From the NCBI RefSeq assembly GCF_900113925.1, contig NZ_FORD01000011.1, positions 32,145-96,144 of the forward strand: DNA of 64,000 nt, written 5' to 3'. Numbering within the stretch: the first letter of the stretch is position 1; each line of letters starts with the position of its first letter. Source of the stretch: Nitrosomonas sp. Nm34 (lineage in GTDB: Bacteria; Pseudomonadota; Gammaproteobacteria; Burkholderiales; Nitrosomonadaceae). The translations under genes were made by a program, and so were the position numbers. Under the pieces are notes generated by a model that was not told where the DNA came from, ran no database searches, and saw nothing but the letters and a program-made list of their open reading frames with translations. Positions 28,701-38,189 of the stretch are shown one piece after another.

Positions 28701-30878
28701 TTATTTGACGACCACGACCTCTATGTCGCCTTGCCGATGCATGACAATAATCCCGACATCCAGTTTATGCCGCCGGACAAGCAGATCCACTGAGGCCTTT
28801 CCTATTTGCAGATTCTTGATCTGCAACTCATGCAGGAATACCGGGAGTATCGGGTACATAAACTGCACTTTGGCCTCAGACGCATGAATCGATATACCCA
28901 GACAAGCTTGAAGACCCATGAAGGCGGAAGCCGCAGCCCAGGCCTGGGGATTACAGGCGACAGGGTAGCGGGTCAGGCCTTGGCCGGGTCGGCGGACAAA
29001 CCCGCAAAACAATTCGGGCAACCGGTGGAAATCCACGACCAGGCTGGCATCAAACAAGCTAGTCATGATCTTTTCCACGTCAGCCATCAAACCATATCGG
29101 GCAAGACCGGCTGCGATGATTGCGTTGTCGTGAGGCCACACGGAGCCGTTATGATACGACATTGGGTTGTAGCGTCTCTCCCCATCCGCCAACGTGCGCA
29201 CCCCCCATCCGCTGAAGTGATCATTGTTCATCAGGGTGTCGGCCAACCGAACGGCGCGGTCGGGACTAGCGATCCCAGTGTACAGACAGTGACCCGCATT
29301 GGACGTTCTCACGCGACAGGTTTTCTTATGCCCATCCAACGCCAGTGCGTAAGTGGACAAGTCTTCACACCAGAACACCTCTTCAAATTGTTGTTTCAGT
29401 TTTTCCGCCTGCTGACGGAGTTCGTTCGCTCGTTCCGGTAATCCGAGCGCCTCCGCCAATTTAGCGCCCTGCTGCTTGGCGTCATAGACATAGCCTTGTA
29501 CTTCGCACAAGGCGATCGGGCCCTCCGCTAGTTCTCCGTTCTCGTGAAAAACCGAATCACTCGAATCCTTCCAGCCCTGATTATCCAGTCCTGTCTGGGA
29601 CTTTCGATTGTACTCCACGAATCCATCGCCGTCCTGATCACCATACGTATCGATCCAATCAAGGGCCAGTTCGATATTCGGCCAAAGGGTGCGCATTAAC
29701 GCGAGGTCGCCCGTCCGTTCATAATAGGCTCCCGCCAACATGACAAAGAGCGGTGTCGAATCTACACTGCCGTAATACAGTCCAAAGGGAATCTCTCCCA
29801 GCGCGGCCATTTCCCCCTTTCGCGTCTCGTGCAGAATCTTCCCCGGCTCGGCATCTTGCGCCATCTTCAGTTCCTTCGCCTGGGCCGACGCCAAGTAACC
29901 GAGCACTCCGCGAGCGATCTGCGGTTTGATCCATAACGCTTCGAGCGCCGTAATAATGCCGTCCCGGCCAAATGGCGTGCTGAACCAGGGAACCCCAGCG
30001 TACGGATAGGGCCCCTCGGCCGTCTCGGTGACCATCATGCGAAGGTCTACCAACGAACGGTTCCACCATTCATTGAATTGCTCGTTAGACGTATGAATCA
30101 GGCAATCCTGGCTTTGTTCGGCTTTGAGCTCCATCTCGGTCTCGGCCACTGCATGATCGTACGCAAAACAGGTCCGCAGGTTCGCGCCGATATCGCAGCA
30201 GATCGTGACGGTAACCAACGTCTCGGCCTTTGGGTCCAAGGTCATATTAAACAGCGCTTGCGTCACACTGAGTTCTGTCGGAATCGGCGAAAACATGATC
30301 CTGGTTTGACGCAGCACTCCGTCGAGTCCCTCGTAGGGCAAGACGAGAACATTCTTTTCCACCACCCCGTGCAATTGTTTCCCTTTATGTTGCCGTTTTG
30401 TGCCACGGACTTCAAAGATATCTGCAAAATCCGATTCGAACCGGAGTCCGATCTGTATCGATATGACGGCCAGACTGAAATTAGAGAAACGAAATCGTTC
30501 ATATCCCACTCCGTTCCACAAAAACCGGGAGCGAAAGACATGCACGCTACCCCGCGGAATGTCGATCCGGCCTTCGTGATATAGGTCCGGATTGGTCAAA
30601 TCGACCGCCAACAACGCATTGTCTTCCTTGATGGTGGAACTGAGCAGCATCGGCCGACCATTGTTCAGAAACAATTCCTCCCGGCTCAGGAACCGCGTCC
30701 CTTCGTGATACAAGCCCTGTGTTCCATGACCGACCAGTTGAATATCGCCATAGCGATCGAAGACACCGAAGGTTTCTCCATGCTTGAGCACCCGGGTCCG
30801 ATTGTCCGCCATGGACGAGCTGGCAAGAATATAAAACTGATCATTGATGTTGATAATCTCTTCCACAAAAACCTCCAT
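28701..30878 (-). CDS. Amylo-alpha-1,6-glucosidase (glycogen debranching type)
   Basis: The 725-residue protein has an N-terminal glycogen-debranching domain (about 20-215: LKHGETFGVFDRYGDI, GLYHEGTRFLS) and a GH133-like alpha/alpha-barrel C-terminal half with PWFSTPFGRDGI, QGWKDSSDSVF, CEVQGYVYDA and YHNGSVWPHDNAI. It should remove alpha-1,6 branches from a storage glucan in the cytoplasm. ATG 30878 is one option; MADNRTRV at 30812 is another. The DNA is clearly richer in G+C than the flanks. It is the last gene of a leftward block with two MFS transporters, a BON protein and a glycosyltransferase, which together look acquired. Confidence 0.92.
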   Translation of the reverse strand: MEVFVEEIININDQFYILASSSMADNRTRVLKHGETFGVFDRYGDIQLVGHGTQGLYHEGTRFLSREELFLNNGRPMLLSSTIKEDNALLAVDLTNPDLYHEGRIDIPRGSVHVFRSRFLWNGVGYERFRFSNFSLAVISIQIGLRFESDFADIFEVRGTKRQHKGKQLHGVVEKNVLVLPYEGLDGVLRQTRIMFSPIPTELSVTQALFNMTLDPKAETLVTVTICCDIGANLRTCFAYDHAVAETEMELKAEQSQDCLIHTSNEQFNEWWNRSLVDLRMMVTETAEGPYPYAGVPWFSTPFGRDGIITALEALWIKPQIARGVLGYLASAQAKELKMAQDAEPGKILHETRKGEMAALGEIPFGLYYGSVDSTPLFVMLAGAYYERTGDLALMRTLWPNIELALDWIDTYGDQDGDGFVEYNRKSQTGLDNQGWKDSSDSVFHENGELAEGPIALCEVQGYVYDAKQQGAKLAEALGLPERANELRQQAEKLKQQFEEVFWCEDLSTYALALDGHKKTCRVRTSNAGHCLYTGIASPDRAVRLADTLMNNDHFSGWGVRTLADGERRYNPMSYHNGSVWPHDNAIIAAGLARYGLMADVEKIMTSLFDASLVVDFHRLPELFCGFVRRPGQGLTRYPVACNPQAWAAASAFMGLQACLGISIHASEAKVQFMYPILPVFLHELQIKNLQIGKASVDLLVRRHKLDVGIIVMHRQGDIEVVVVK

Positions 30879-31093
30879 TACGCTTGCCGAAATGATTACA
30901 CGATCTCATCCGCGAATATCCAATGGACAGACCCGGACGAATGATCACGCGGCAGTCCAATTCCTCTTATCACCTTATACTCTTCTTACCGACCATGCTC
31001 AATATACCATTCAATCTTCGTCCCAGCACTATTGGTCAATGCGTGGAGAGCTGCGTCGCAAGCTTAATCGCCTCAGGCTCTTCGGCAGCATAA

Positions 31094-32368
31094 TTATTCC
31101 GTCCAATTTGTTCTCATCCAGCGGATGACATAAGCCGAGACGATGGCGGTCAAAAAGAATCCAGTTCCGATTCCTACGACACTCGGGAGTCCCCCGATCT
31201 CTTGCGTCATCCAGCCGAACAACGTCATCCCTGCGATGGCTGCTCCCATCGCGCCAAGATTGTAAATGGCCAGGACACGTCCCAGCATTGCCCGCGGCGC
31301 GATCTCCTGCAGGATGCCCCAGGCAATCGGAGTCACCGCGCCAGCTCCTATACCGATCACGAACAAGAGCAGCGCGGCGGGAAGACGATTGGAAGTCAAG
31401 ACCAATCCCCATATGGCGAACCCACTGACCAGACTGGACACCATTATCATTTGAATGCGCCGGTAAAGTGGCCAACCGGACAGAGAGACCAACCCCAGCG
31501 ACATCACCAAAAGCCCTACACCGTAGATAGACCAGAAATAGCCGACCTCGATCGGACCTAAATCCAGCATCTCCTTCCCGAACACTGGGAACAAAGTGCT
31601 GAAGGCGCTTGCTGAAAATGTGTAGGCTATAGCAACACCAATTAACAGTAGGATCATCCGCTGATCGAACAACACGTACCGAAATCCGTTCCGCACATCC
31701 TGAAACATATTGGTCAGCGAAGTTACCACCGCCGAGGCCGATTCGGCTGCCGGAAAGCGAATAATCAGGAAACAAACGGCCGAGACGAGATAACTGACAG
31801 AATTGATACAGAGCACCTCTTGTGAACTCATCGTTGCGATTCCTATGCCGCTCAGTGCGGGGCCAATGATGATGCCAATGCTCGTCGTTGTCTGTAAAAG
31901 CGCATTGGCCGCCGTAAATTCATGCCGGGCGACCAAGAGCGGAATCGAGGCAGTCAGCGCCGGTCCGAACACGGCCGTCGCAACCGCATGAACGAAAACC
32001 AGGATATAAAGAAGCTCAATGCTGAAGGATTCGACCGAGATCAAACAGGGTATGAAACCAAGTACCACGGCACGGATGAGATCGCTACCGATCAGCAGTA
32101 ATTTCTTGGGCAGCCGGTCGACGATGACCCCGATGAAAGGCCCGAACAGAATCGGCGGGACCGTCTGCAGCAAGCCGATGATCGTGGTCTTAAGCGGAGA
32201 ACCGGTAATAGCATAGACGAACCACAGTAGCGCCAGCTTGGACACCCCATCACCGACCTGCGAGACCATCTGACCCCACCATACGAGGGTAAAGTCTCGT
32301 GTGAGGAATTGCGGCGACCAGCTAACTGTCGGGCTCAGCCCGGATTCATTCATGTTGCATCGTTTCAT
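31094..32368 (-). CDS. MFS transporter (first of two paralogues)
   Basis: This 424-residue protein has 12 predicted membrane helices and belongs to the MFS_3/enterobactin-exporter-like group. The N-terminal RDFTLVWWGQMVSQVGDGVSKLALLWFVY and the loop GVIVDRLPKKLLLIGSDL (motif A type, D-R-L-P-K-K) are diagnostic. It is closely related to the transporter at 33481-34758, which shares the order QIGDG.SK.ALLWFVY and DRLPKK. The substrate is unknown; this group is usually annotated as drug or siderophore efflux. ATG 32353 (MNESG) is an alternative start. The BON gene lies 56 bases upstream. Confidence 0.87.
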   Translation of the reverse strand: MKRCNMNESGLSPTVSWSPQFLTRDFTLVWWGQMVSQVGDGVSKLALLWFVYAITGSPLKTTIIGLLQTVPPILFGPFIGVIVDRLPKKLLLIGSDLIRAVVLGFIPCLISVESFSIELLYILVFVHAVATAVFGPALTASIPLLVARHEFTAANALLQTTTSIGIIIGPALSGIGIATMSSQEVLCINSVSYLVSAVCFLIIRFPAAESASAVVTSLTNMFQDVRNGFRYVLFDQRMILLLIGVAIAYTFSASAFSTLFPVFGKEMLDLGPIEVGYFWSIYGVGLLVMSLGLVSLSGWPLYRRIQMIMVSSLVSGFAIWGLVLTSNRLPAALLLFVIGIGAGAVTPIAWGILQEIAPRAMLGRVLAIYNLGAMGAAIAGMTLFGWMTQEIGGLPSVVGIGTGFFLTAIVSAYVIRWMRTNWTE

Positions 32369-32424
32369 AGTGAGTTAGAATTCGTGGAATGAAACCAGCT
32401 TGGGCACTATGGATATGGAACCGT

Positions 32425-33258
32425 TTACTCAGCTGTAATGAGCCGGACGGTACTGGTGTTCACCGCCTTGACACCGGGCACCTGGCGAGCCGCCTGAGCC
32501 GCCTCCAGAATAATGACCTGAAATCGCGTAGATCCAGTCAACGTAACGACTCCTCCTTCCGTTTTTACCTCGAATTTCACCGCTTGCAATGTTCCACTCT
32601 TTTCGAATCGTTCTTTTATCAGTTGAGTGATGATTTTGTCTCGCTCGACGACGAGCCCATGAGAGGCATTTGGATTCACTTTCAGACGATTCTCGACCGC
32701 ATGCACTCCGTCGAGACAACGGATAATATCTGCCGCCGTCTGCTTTTCGCTGTCACTGGTGACCTTGCCGAGAAGGACCAGATCCTTGCCTTTTGCGTCA
32801 ATTTCAATGTCATAGGGAAAAAGTCGGGAATCAGCCATGAGCGCTAGCTTGGCCGTGATTATCAGCGAGTGTATCGATTTTTTCCCTTCGGCTTCCTCGA
32901 ACTTGGTTTTGTCCGTTGGCGTCTGATCTGTGGACGACTGGCCGTTTGCCGCCGGTTTGTTGTCTGCTGGCGGATTGACTTGGGGGCATGGCCGTTCGTC
33001 GGCAACCCTTTCCACTTCTTTTTGGTGCGATTCCATATCCTTTGGTTTCGCTTCCGACTCCTCCGACTCCTGTTCCAGTTCCTTGAGTTTATGTTCAAAC
33101 TCATGGATCGTCGGTTCGGTCTCCTTAAGCTTCGGCACCACCTCAGGGTTGATTTTGAGAGATTCGGCGCCGAGCAGGATTCGTCCATCTACCAACGCCA
33201 TGCTGCATATCAGAGCGATCAATGCAGCAAATCTGAATGAACGGAAGAAAAAGATCAT
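32425..33258 (-). CDS. BON-domain periplasmic protein with charged coiled coil
   Basis: This 277-residue protein starts with a signal sequence (FFFRSFRFAALIALICSMALVDG). A long Glu/Lys-rich helical segment follows (about 40-85, KLKELEQESEESEAKPK), then a Pro/Thr/Lys linker. Two BON-type domains end the protein (about 125-190 with GKDLVLLGKVTSD, and 205-275 with GGVVTLTGSTRF). It is therefore probably a periplasmic or envelope-attached two-BON protein. It lies between two homologous MFS transporters in the same direction, suggesting an envelope role linked to whatever they export. No lipobox is visible. The exact cleavage site is uncertain. Confidence 0.82.
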   Translation of the reverse strand: MIFFFRSFRFAALIALICSMALVDGRILLGAESLKINPEVVPKLKETEPTIHEFEHKLKELEQESEESEAKPKDMESHQKEVERVADERPCPQVNPPADNKPAANGQSSTDQTPTDKTKFEEAEGKKSIHSLIITAKLALMADSRLFPYDIEIDAKGKDLVLLGKVTSDSEKQTAADIIRCLDGVHAVENRLKVNPNASHGLVVERDKIITQLIKERFEKSGTLQAVKFEVKTEGGVVTLTGSTRFQVIILEAAQAARQVPGVKAVNTSTVRLITAE

Positions 33259-33437
33259 GGCATCACGTCTTCATGCTGAATCACGTCCGAATCCTCTCCA
33301 CGGATTTGTCCTGCTGTACGCGCCGCACTGTAAGGCATTCGATTCACCGCTGCGAAAGAAACCGGAAATACACGATAAACTGGGTAAGCACGAGAACCAC
33401 ATGCGCGAGAAGATGAAACAAGGCAATCATACGGAGG

Positions 33438-33460
33438 CCACGGGCTCTGTAAACCCGTGG
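33438..33460 (-). terminator. Small hairpin between MFS and BON genes
   Basis: CCACGGG (33438-33444) and CCCGTGG (33454-33460) form a perfect 7-bp stem with a 9-base loop in the 222-base gap downstream of the second MFS gene. It may attenuate transcription or be a protein site; there is no T run. Confidence 0.4.
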
Positions 33461-33480
33461 TCCAGAGAAATTCCGGATAA

Positions 33481-34758
33481 CTAGGTCGTGGCTGGAGCAT
33501 AATCTCGACGACTCACATGAATCGTCACCATTGCAGTGAGCAACAGGGCCAATCCGATACCGACCAGGCTTGCAGCCGGACCGATTTCATCCGAAGCCCA
33601 TCCAAACCCCGCCATGCCAACCATAGCAGAAGCCATTCCTCCAGTACTAAACGTGGTGAAAACACGTCCTAAGAGGTGTTCGGGCGTGACTTCCTGGAGC
33701 GTGGCTGACACGACTGGGTAATACACCGATGTGGTGCCGCCGATGACGCTGATCAGCAACATTGTGCTCGCTAACAACGGCGTCTCTATCAATCCAAGAC
33801 TGCAGACCGCCAGACCTCCCACTGCCAGGAACTTAGCGATTCGACCGATGCGATTGCGAAAATCGCCTTGTGGTACCCACGCCAACCAGAGGGAAGCCGC
33901 CAGCATTCCGATCCCCAATGCCGACCAGATCCATCCCAACTCGAGCGGTCCGACCTGCAACACTTCTTTCGCGACGACAGGCAGCATGAACACAAAACCA
34001 CTGATAGCCAAATTATAGAGCACGGCTGTAATCATCAAAGCGAATACAATTCGGTGTTGGATAAAGACGAACCGGAACCCCACGGCCAGATCCTGGATGA
34101 TGGGGGTAGACAAGACTTCCAGCCGTTTGACCACGTGACTATCGCGTACGGCGATCGGAATGATGCACAACGCGGAAATAAAGTATGCCGCGGCGTTGAA
34201 ATACAGAACGTTCTGCACTCCGACCACTGCAATGCCCAGGCCGCCCAAGGCCGGACCCAGCAGAACTCCGACGTTCGTCGTGCTTTGAATAAGCGCATTG
34301 GCCGAGGTCAATTGTGATCGATCGACAATCAAGGGAACGGCCGATGATAGCGCCGGCCCAAAAATCGTGGAGACAATCGAATTCAAGAACACGAGCACAT
34401 AGAGACGTTCGAGCGTCAATACGTCAAAGGCATAACATACGGGAATGAGCAGTACGGTCAGCGTACGCACCAAGTCAACGACAATCATTACCATTTTTTT
34501 CGGCAGACGATCCAGATAGACGCCGATCAAAGGACCAAAGACCAACGGTGGAATGGTCTGCAGAAGACCGATCACGGTCATCTTGAGTGCGGACCCGGTA
34601 AGTTCATAGACGAACCAGAGGAGCGCCACTTTGCTCAGGCCATCCCCGATCTGGGAAATGGCCTGTCCGGCCCAGAGCATCCCAAAATCTTTGGTCCAGA
34701 GTAATCTCCAACCACTCGTGGCAGACTGCACCGTAACATCCTTCTCTTTCATAGCCAT
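33481..34758 (-). CDS. MFS transporter (second paralogue)
   Basis: This 425-residue, 12-helix transporter is homologous to the one at 31094-32368. Shared features are DFGMLWAGQAISQIGDGLSK, GVYLDRLPKKMVMIVVDLVR and a central helix with GPALGGLGIA. Its start overlaps the end of the glycosyltransferase gene by 10 bases (ATG 34758; ATG 34752 is also in frame), so translation is probably coupled. Substrate unknown. Local duplication followed by insertion of the BON gene is the simplest history for the pair. G+C-rich composition matches the rest of the block. Confidence 0.88.
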   Translation of the reverse strand: MAMKEKDVTVQSATSGWRLLWTKDFGMLWAGQAISQIGDGLSKVALLWFVYELTGSALKMTVIGLLQTIPPLVFGPLIGVYLDRLPKKMVMIVVDLVRTLTVLLIPVCYAFDVLTLERLYVLVFLNSIVSTIFGPALSSAVPLIVDRSQLTSANALIQSTTNVGVLLGPALGGLGIAVVGVQNVLYFNAAAYFISALCIIPIAVRDSHVVKRLEVLSTPIIQDLAVGFRFVFIQHRIVFALMITAVLYNLAISGFVFMLPVVAKEVLQVGPLELGWIWSALGIGMLAASLWLAWVPQGDFRNRIGRIAKFLAVGGLAVCSLGLIETPLLASTMLLISVIGGTTSVYYPVVSATLQEVTPEHLLGRVFTTFSTGGMASAMVGMAGFGWASDEIGPAASLVGIGLALLLTAMVTIHVSRRDYAPATT

Positions 34759-35834
34759 TTCGCAGACATCCCTTCTGCAATCGTGTTTCGCTTTCCGGGA
34801 AACACTTGCGGCCCGCTCAGTATTTGTTGGTACGCCTGGACATAATTCCGCACCATCTGCTCGACGGTAAACCGTTCTTCAAATACCTGGCGGCATCGCC
34901 GCCGATCGATCAAGGAGATGCCTTCGACATGTTTGGTCATCTCATCAAGGTCTTCACTAATCAGACCGGTCACCCCATGTTCGATGATTTCGGGGATAGA
35001 GCCGCGGCGGTATCCGAGCACGGGCGTACCACAAGCCAACGCCTCGATCAAAACCAATCCGAACGGTTCGGGCCAATCATAAGGACAAACCATAGCAAGA
35101 GCATTGCCGATGAAATCATTCTTTTGCACATCGGTCACTTCACCGACAAACTCAATCAACGGATGATCCAGTAACGGTTCAACCACACGTTCGAAATAAG
35201 CTCGATCGGCCTGATCGACTTTTGCCGCAATTCGCAATGGTATGCCGACCCGCTTGGCCAATTCGATGGCGTGGTCTGGACACTTCTCCGGGGCAATACG
35301 CCCAAGGAATGCCAAATATTGACCCGGTTCAGGATGAGCACTGTATAAGTCGCTGGGCAATCCGTGATACACAGTAGCCAACCAATTACACCAAGGTAAT
35401 GGACTTCGCTGCGAATTTGAAATGGAAATCAAGGGTAATTCGGAGAACTCACGGAATACTGGCGCCAGTTCCGGCAAGTCCAACCGCCCGTGCAATGTGG
35501 TAACCACCGGCACGGGGGAACGCCGCGAAAGAGAAAAGGCCAAAAAATCGAGATGCGAATGGATCACATCAAACTGGTCAGCCACGCTGAAGACCTGTTC
35601 CATCATCGAAATTAGCGGGGCCTCCCGGCTACAGATGCCAGTGTAGAGACGAAGTGCTTGATTGCAAGGAGCTTCCAGTTTCGCTTTCGTTAAGGAATCG
35701 CCACTCGCGAATAATGTTACGTCATGCCCTTGGCGAACGAGTTCTTCGGTTATGTAAGAGACTACCCGTTCTGTCCCTCCATACATCTTTGGTGGCACAC
35801 TTTCCCATAGGGGTGACACTTGCGCAATTTTCAT
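34749..35834 (-). CDS. GT4-family glycosyltransferase
   Basis: This 361-residue GT-B enzyme transfers a sugar from a nucleotide donor. The N-terminus (MKIAQVSPLWESVPPKMYGGTERVV) carries the acceptor-side Gly-rich loop. The C-terminal half has YLAFLGRIAPEKCPDHAIEL and the donor-binding motif EPFGLVLIEALACGTPV (the E-x7-E pattern). No membrane helix or signal is visible. It is the first gene of the leftward G+C-rich block that ends with a debranching enzyme. Relatives of this enzyme often neighbour glucan genes, so a glucosyl acceptor is plausible, but the substrate is not shown. The promoter must lie in 35835-36066. Confidence 0.9.
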   Translation of the reverse strand: MKIAQVSPLWESVPPKMYGGTERVVSYITEELVRQGHDVTLFASGDSLTKAKLEAPCNQALRLYTGICSREAPLISMMEQVFSVADQFDVIHSHLDFLAFSLSRRSPVPVVTTLHGRLDLPELAPVFREFSELPLISISNSQRSPLPWCNWLATVYHGLPSDLYSAHPEPGQYLAFLGRIAPEKCPDHAIELAKRVGIPLRIAAKVDQADRAYFERVVEPLLDHPLIEFVGEVTDVQKNDFIGNALAMVCPYDWPEPFGLVLIEALACGTPVLGYRRGSIPEIIEHGVTGLISEDLDEMTKHVEGISLIDRRRCRQVFEERFTVEQMVRNYVQAYQQILSGPQVFPGKRNTIAEGMSAKWL

Positions 35835-36066
35835 TGGAACGACTCCTTTGTATGTGTATAAGAAAATAAGTACTCTTATTCATAATTACATTACAGGCAT
35901 TAGGAAATATAGGTAACTTTTCTTTCAGAGTTGTCTTTCTTTTTTAATCTGACTCTTCCTCTCTATAAAGCAAATGTTAGTGCAATATACTGCCTTTTTT
36001 CCTACTTATGATTTGTACCTTATCTGCTGAGTAACGTAACAAAAAATTTTTGGTTGACACGCAAAT

Positions 36067-36279
36067 GAAAAGATTTGCAGGATAACCCGCTCCACTAATA
36101 ATCTGGCTGCCTGGCATCCCCTTCTTTAGCTTTGCTTACCATCTGACTAATAATCTCGGGCATATGTTCTGCAATATTCTCTCGCAGCTTTGCTATTTTG
36201 CCTGTACCAGGCTTGCGTCCATTAGGATTTTCGGACTCTCCTGATTTCCAGCGACCTTACTTCTTTTCTATCGTTTCAT
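36067..36279 (-). pseudogene. DUF5681-type phage protein relic
   Basis: An ATG at 36279 with CAGGAG upstream is followed at once by a stop. The next frame encodes GRWKSGESENPNGRKPGTGK and HMPEIISQMVSKAKEGDA, then shifts again to AARLLVERVI. This is the N-P-N-G-R and G-D-A-x-A-A-R-L-L-L-E-R pattern of DUF5681 proteins, found in phages and integrative elements. Two frameshifts make it non-functional. Confidence 0.7.
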
Positions 36280-36361
36280 TGTTGCTTTTCTCCTGTTTTA
36301 ACAAGACAAGAAATTTAAATTTGATCGAGCATTTTCAATCTAAATAAAAAAATCACACGTA

Positions 36362-37523
36362 CTATTTTTGATAAAAACGAGGGGAAAAAACCGACCAAAC
36401 CGACGAAACCGACTCAACTTTCCATTTTGCCGCATTCCGCGTTGTATCATCTTTTACAAATCGCAAGCCATTGACTACACGTCCAGCACGACGTTTTATC
36501 TATCATCCTAGATGTCTAGGGTTAATAGTTCCATCCCGCTCGCCTGCAATATCGGTGACAGTTTCATTAAGCATTTCATTAAATGGTTTGCCGTTAAAAT
36601 AATCTTGCGCTGCAGATACTACTTCTTTAACCAGCGTAGCTGTTTACCAAATTTGTTATGCCAAGCCTGCAAGAAATCCCCCAGTAATTCCCGGTCGGGG
36701 TCATCATTTATGTATTCAAAAATACAGGCCGCTGGATCTGGCAAACCCAACCATAGCAATGATTGCCGGCAGTAGTCTGACCACTCAGCATAACTGGCGA
36801 TAGTTTTACATTCAGTTTTTGGCATACCAGCACATATCCAAGCGCGAATAATGGTCAAAACAAGTGATACATATCGACCTCGATTTCTTTTGACCTCAAT
36901 AACCGGTTGCTTGCGGAAGTCACGGGCTGCTGGTAACTCGCAAGTAGGGTCTAAGATACATAGTGACTGTTCGCCGTGTCATATCGCGTATCGGATCAAC
37001 ATTGTTTCCGCTCGATAAGAACAAAGTACGGGTGCCAACTTCAACAGTCTTGCTTTGCCCCAATATCCGCCCAAATATGAATTTACTGGTAAGCGCAGTA
37101 CATAACGATTTATGTGGTATTAAATCCCCAGTCAGATTATCAAATTCGATAACAGCAGGAGCAGTTAATAACTCTGCCAGCAATAACTTCCGACATTCTT
37201 CATCATCAGCGGGAAACGCAAGGGGCTTTCCTTTTTGGGGTGTCGCAAAAGCAGTTAACAATTCACAAAAATAGCTTTTACCGCTTCCAATGCTAGTGAA
37301 TCATCGAAGCTAGTGATAATGAGGGTCTTATGACAGCAGTCAAAATACCGGCAATTGCTGCGGCCCGATCATGTTCAGTTTTAAATGCAAATTCATTAAG
37401 TAATTCAGATAATTCCATCAGAGCTTGTTCCGCCTGATTGAAAGTTGGATGATTTGGAACATTGAATTGCCTCTCATCAAAAGCACCAAACATGCCTGTT
37501 GCTTTATCATAACCAGCATTCAT
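36362..37523 (-). pseudogene. Phage/plasmid-type primase-helicase ATPase relic
   Basis: Pieces in several frames give one protein in order. The frame from 37523 gives FNQAEQALMELSELLNEFAF and AAIAGILTAVIRPSL. A shifted frame then gives the Walker A region SIGSGKSYFCELLTAFATP, followed by VIEFDNLTGDLIPHKSLC. After another shift come CELPAARDFRKQPVIEV and MTIIRAWICAGMPK. The tail runs past stops to WKVESVSSVWSVF and a stop at 36362. It matches large C-terminal helicase parts of primases in integrative elements. The N-terminal half is missing, and a methyltransferase fragment abuts it. Confidence 0.72.
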
Positions 37524-37554
37524 TACTAAACTTCTATCATGCCTTAAATGCGGT

Positions 37555-37925
37555 TGACAAGCGATGCCATTCAGTAATGACAGATACTCAGCTAATCCAA
37601 CCGCAGAGCATTACCGCAGGTAATCCAGTTCTGGGCATCCAACGGCAGGAACTCCATCAAAGCAAGTTTTTGTCCGCGATAAAGCACATCACATTGATAC
37701 TCAGCAATGATTAAGGCAAGACGGGCAATTTCAGCTGGAAAATCGCGCAATTCAATTCCAAAAAAGTTTGTCAGTGGGATTTCGGAGGGTCAATCTGCTT
37801 CACCACGCCGTTTATTAACTTCTGCTTCAATGGCGCGCATCTCTTTATAGGCGATCACTAGGAAATTTCCTGAACCGCAGGCGGGGTCAAATACCCGAAT
37901 CCTTGCCATGCGTTTGCGGAGGTTC
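37555..37925 (-). pseudogene. Class I DNA methyltransferase fragment
   Basis: The minus strand encodes RIRVFDPACGSGNFLVIAYK (SAM motif I) and, after a stop, NFFGIELRDFPAEIARLALI and WITCGNALRLD. These are the SAM-binding core of a type IIG/MmeI-like N6-adenine DNA methyltransferase. The catalytic NPPF motif and the rest are absent, and at least two in-frame stops occur. It is a relic of a restriction-modification or related gene carried by the decayed element next to the integrase. Confidence 0.72.
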
Positions 37926-38189
37926 AAGTGTCCGGTGCTAGAAGAAGATTAGCGTTTAATAACACTGGTTTACAATTGTATATTCAATGATGAATATCAG
38001 AAAGATAGCATATGTTGAAATATGTTTTTATCCTTCATACATAATTGAATTGCATGATTAGGTATTGTAAGCACTACCCCACTGATCGAAATGGTAATAT
38101 AGCTGCACCTGTCTTTAACGCTTCCAGATAGTCAGCCCAGTCCTGCATCATGTGTGCCCGTGGTTCCAAATACAAGGCATGGTTATATA

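Noticed and set aside
28806..29441. 211-codon plus-strand frame inside the debranching enzyme gene
   Set aside because: It is antisense to a well-conserved enzyme and its translation shows no domain; GC-rich DNA gives long shadow frames.
31029..31775. Long minus-strand frame inside the first MFS gene
   Set aside because: It is an out-of-frame shadow in GC-rich DNA; the real transporter frame on the same strand has membrane helices and family motifs.
36394..36420. AAACCGAC-like short direct repeats
   Set aside because: They lie inside the tail of the primase/helicase pseudogene and encode a Val-Ser/Gly-Phe rich end, so they are coding repetition and not a CRISPR or iteron array.
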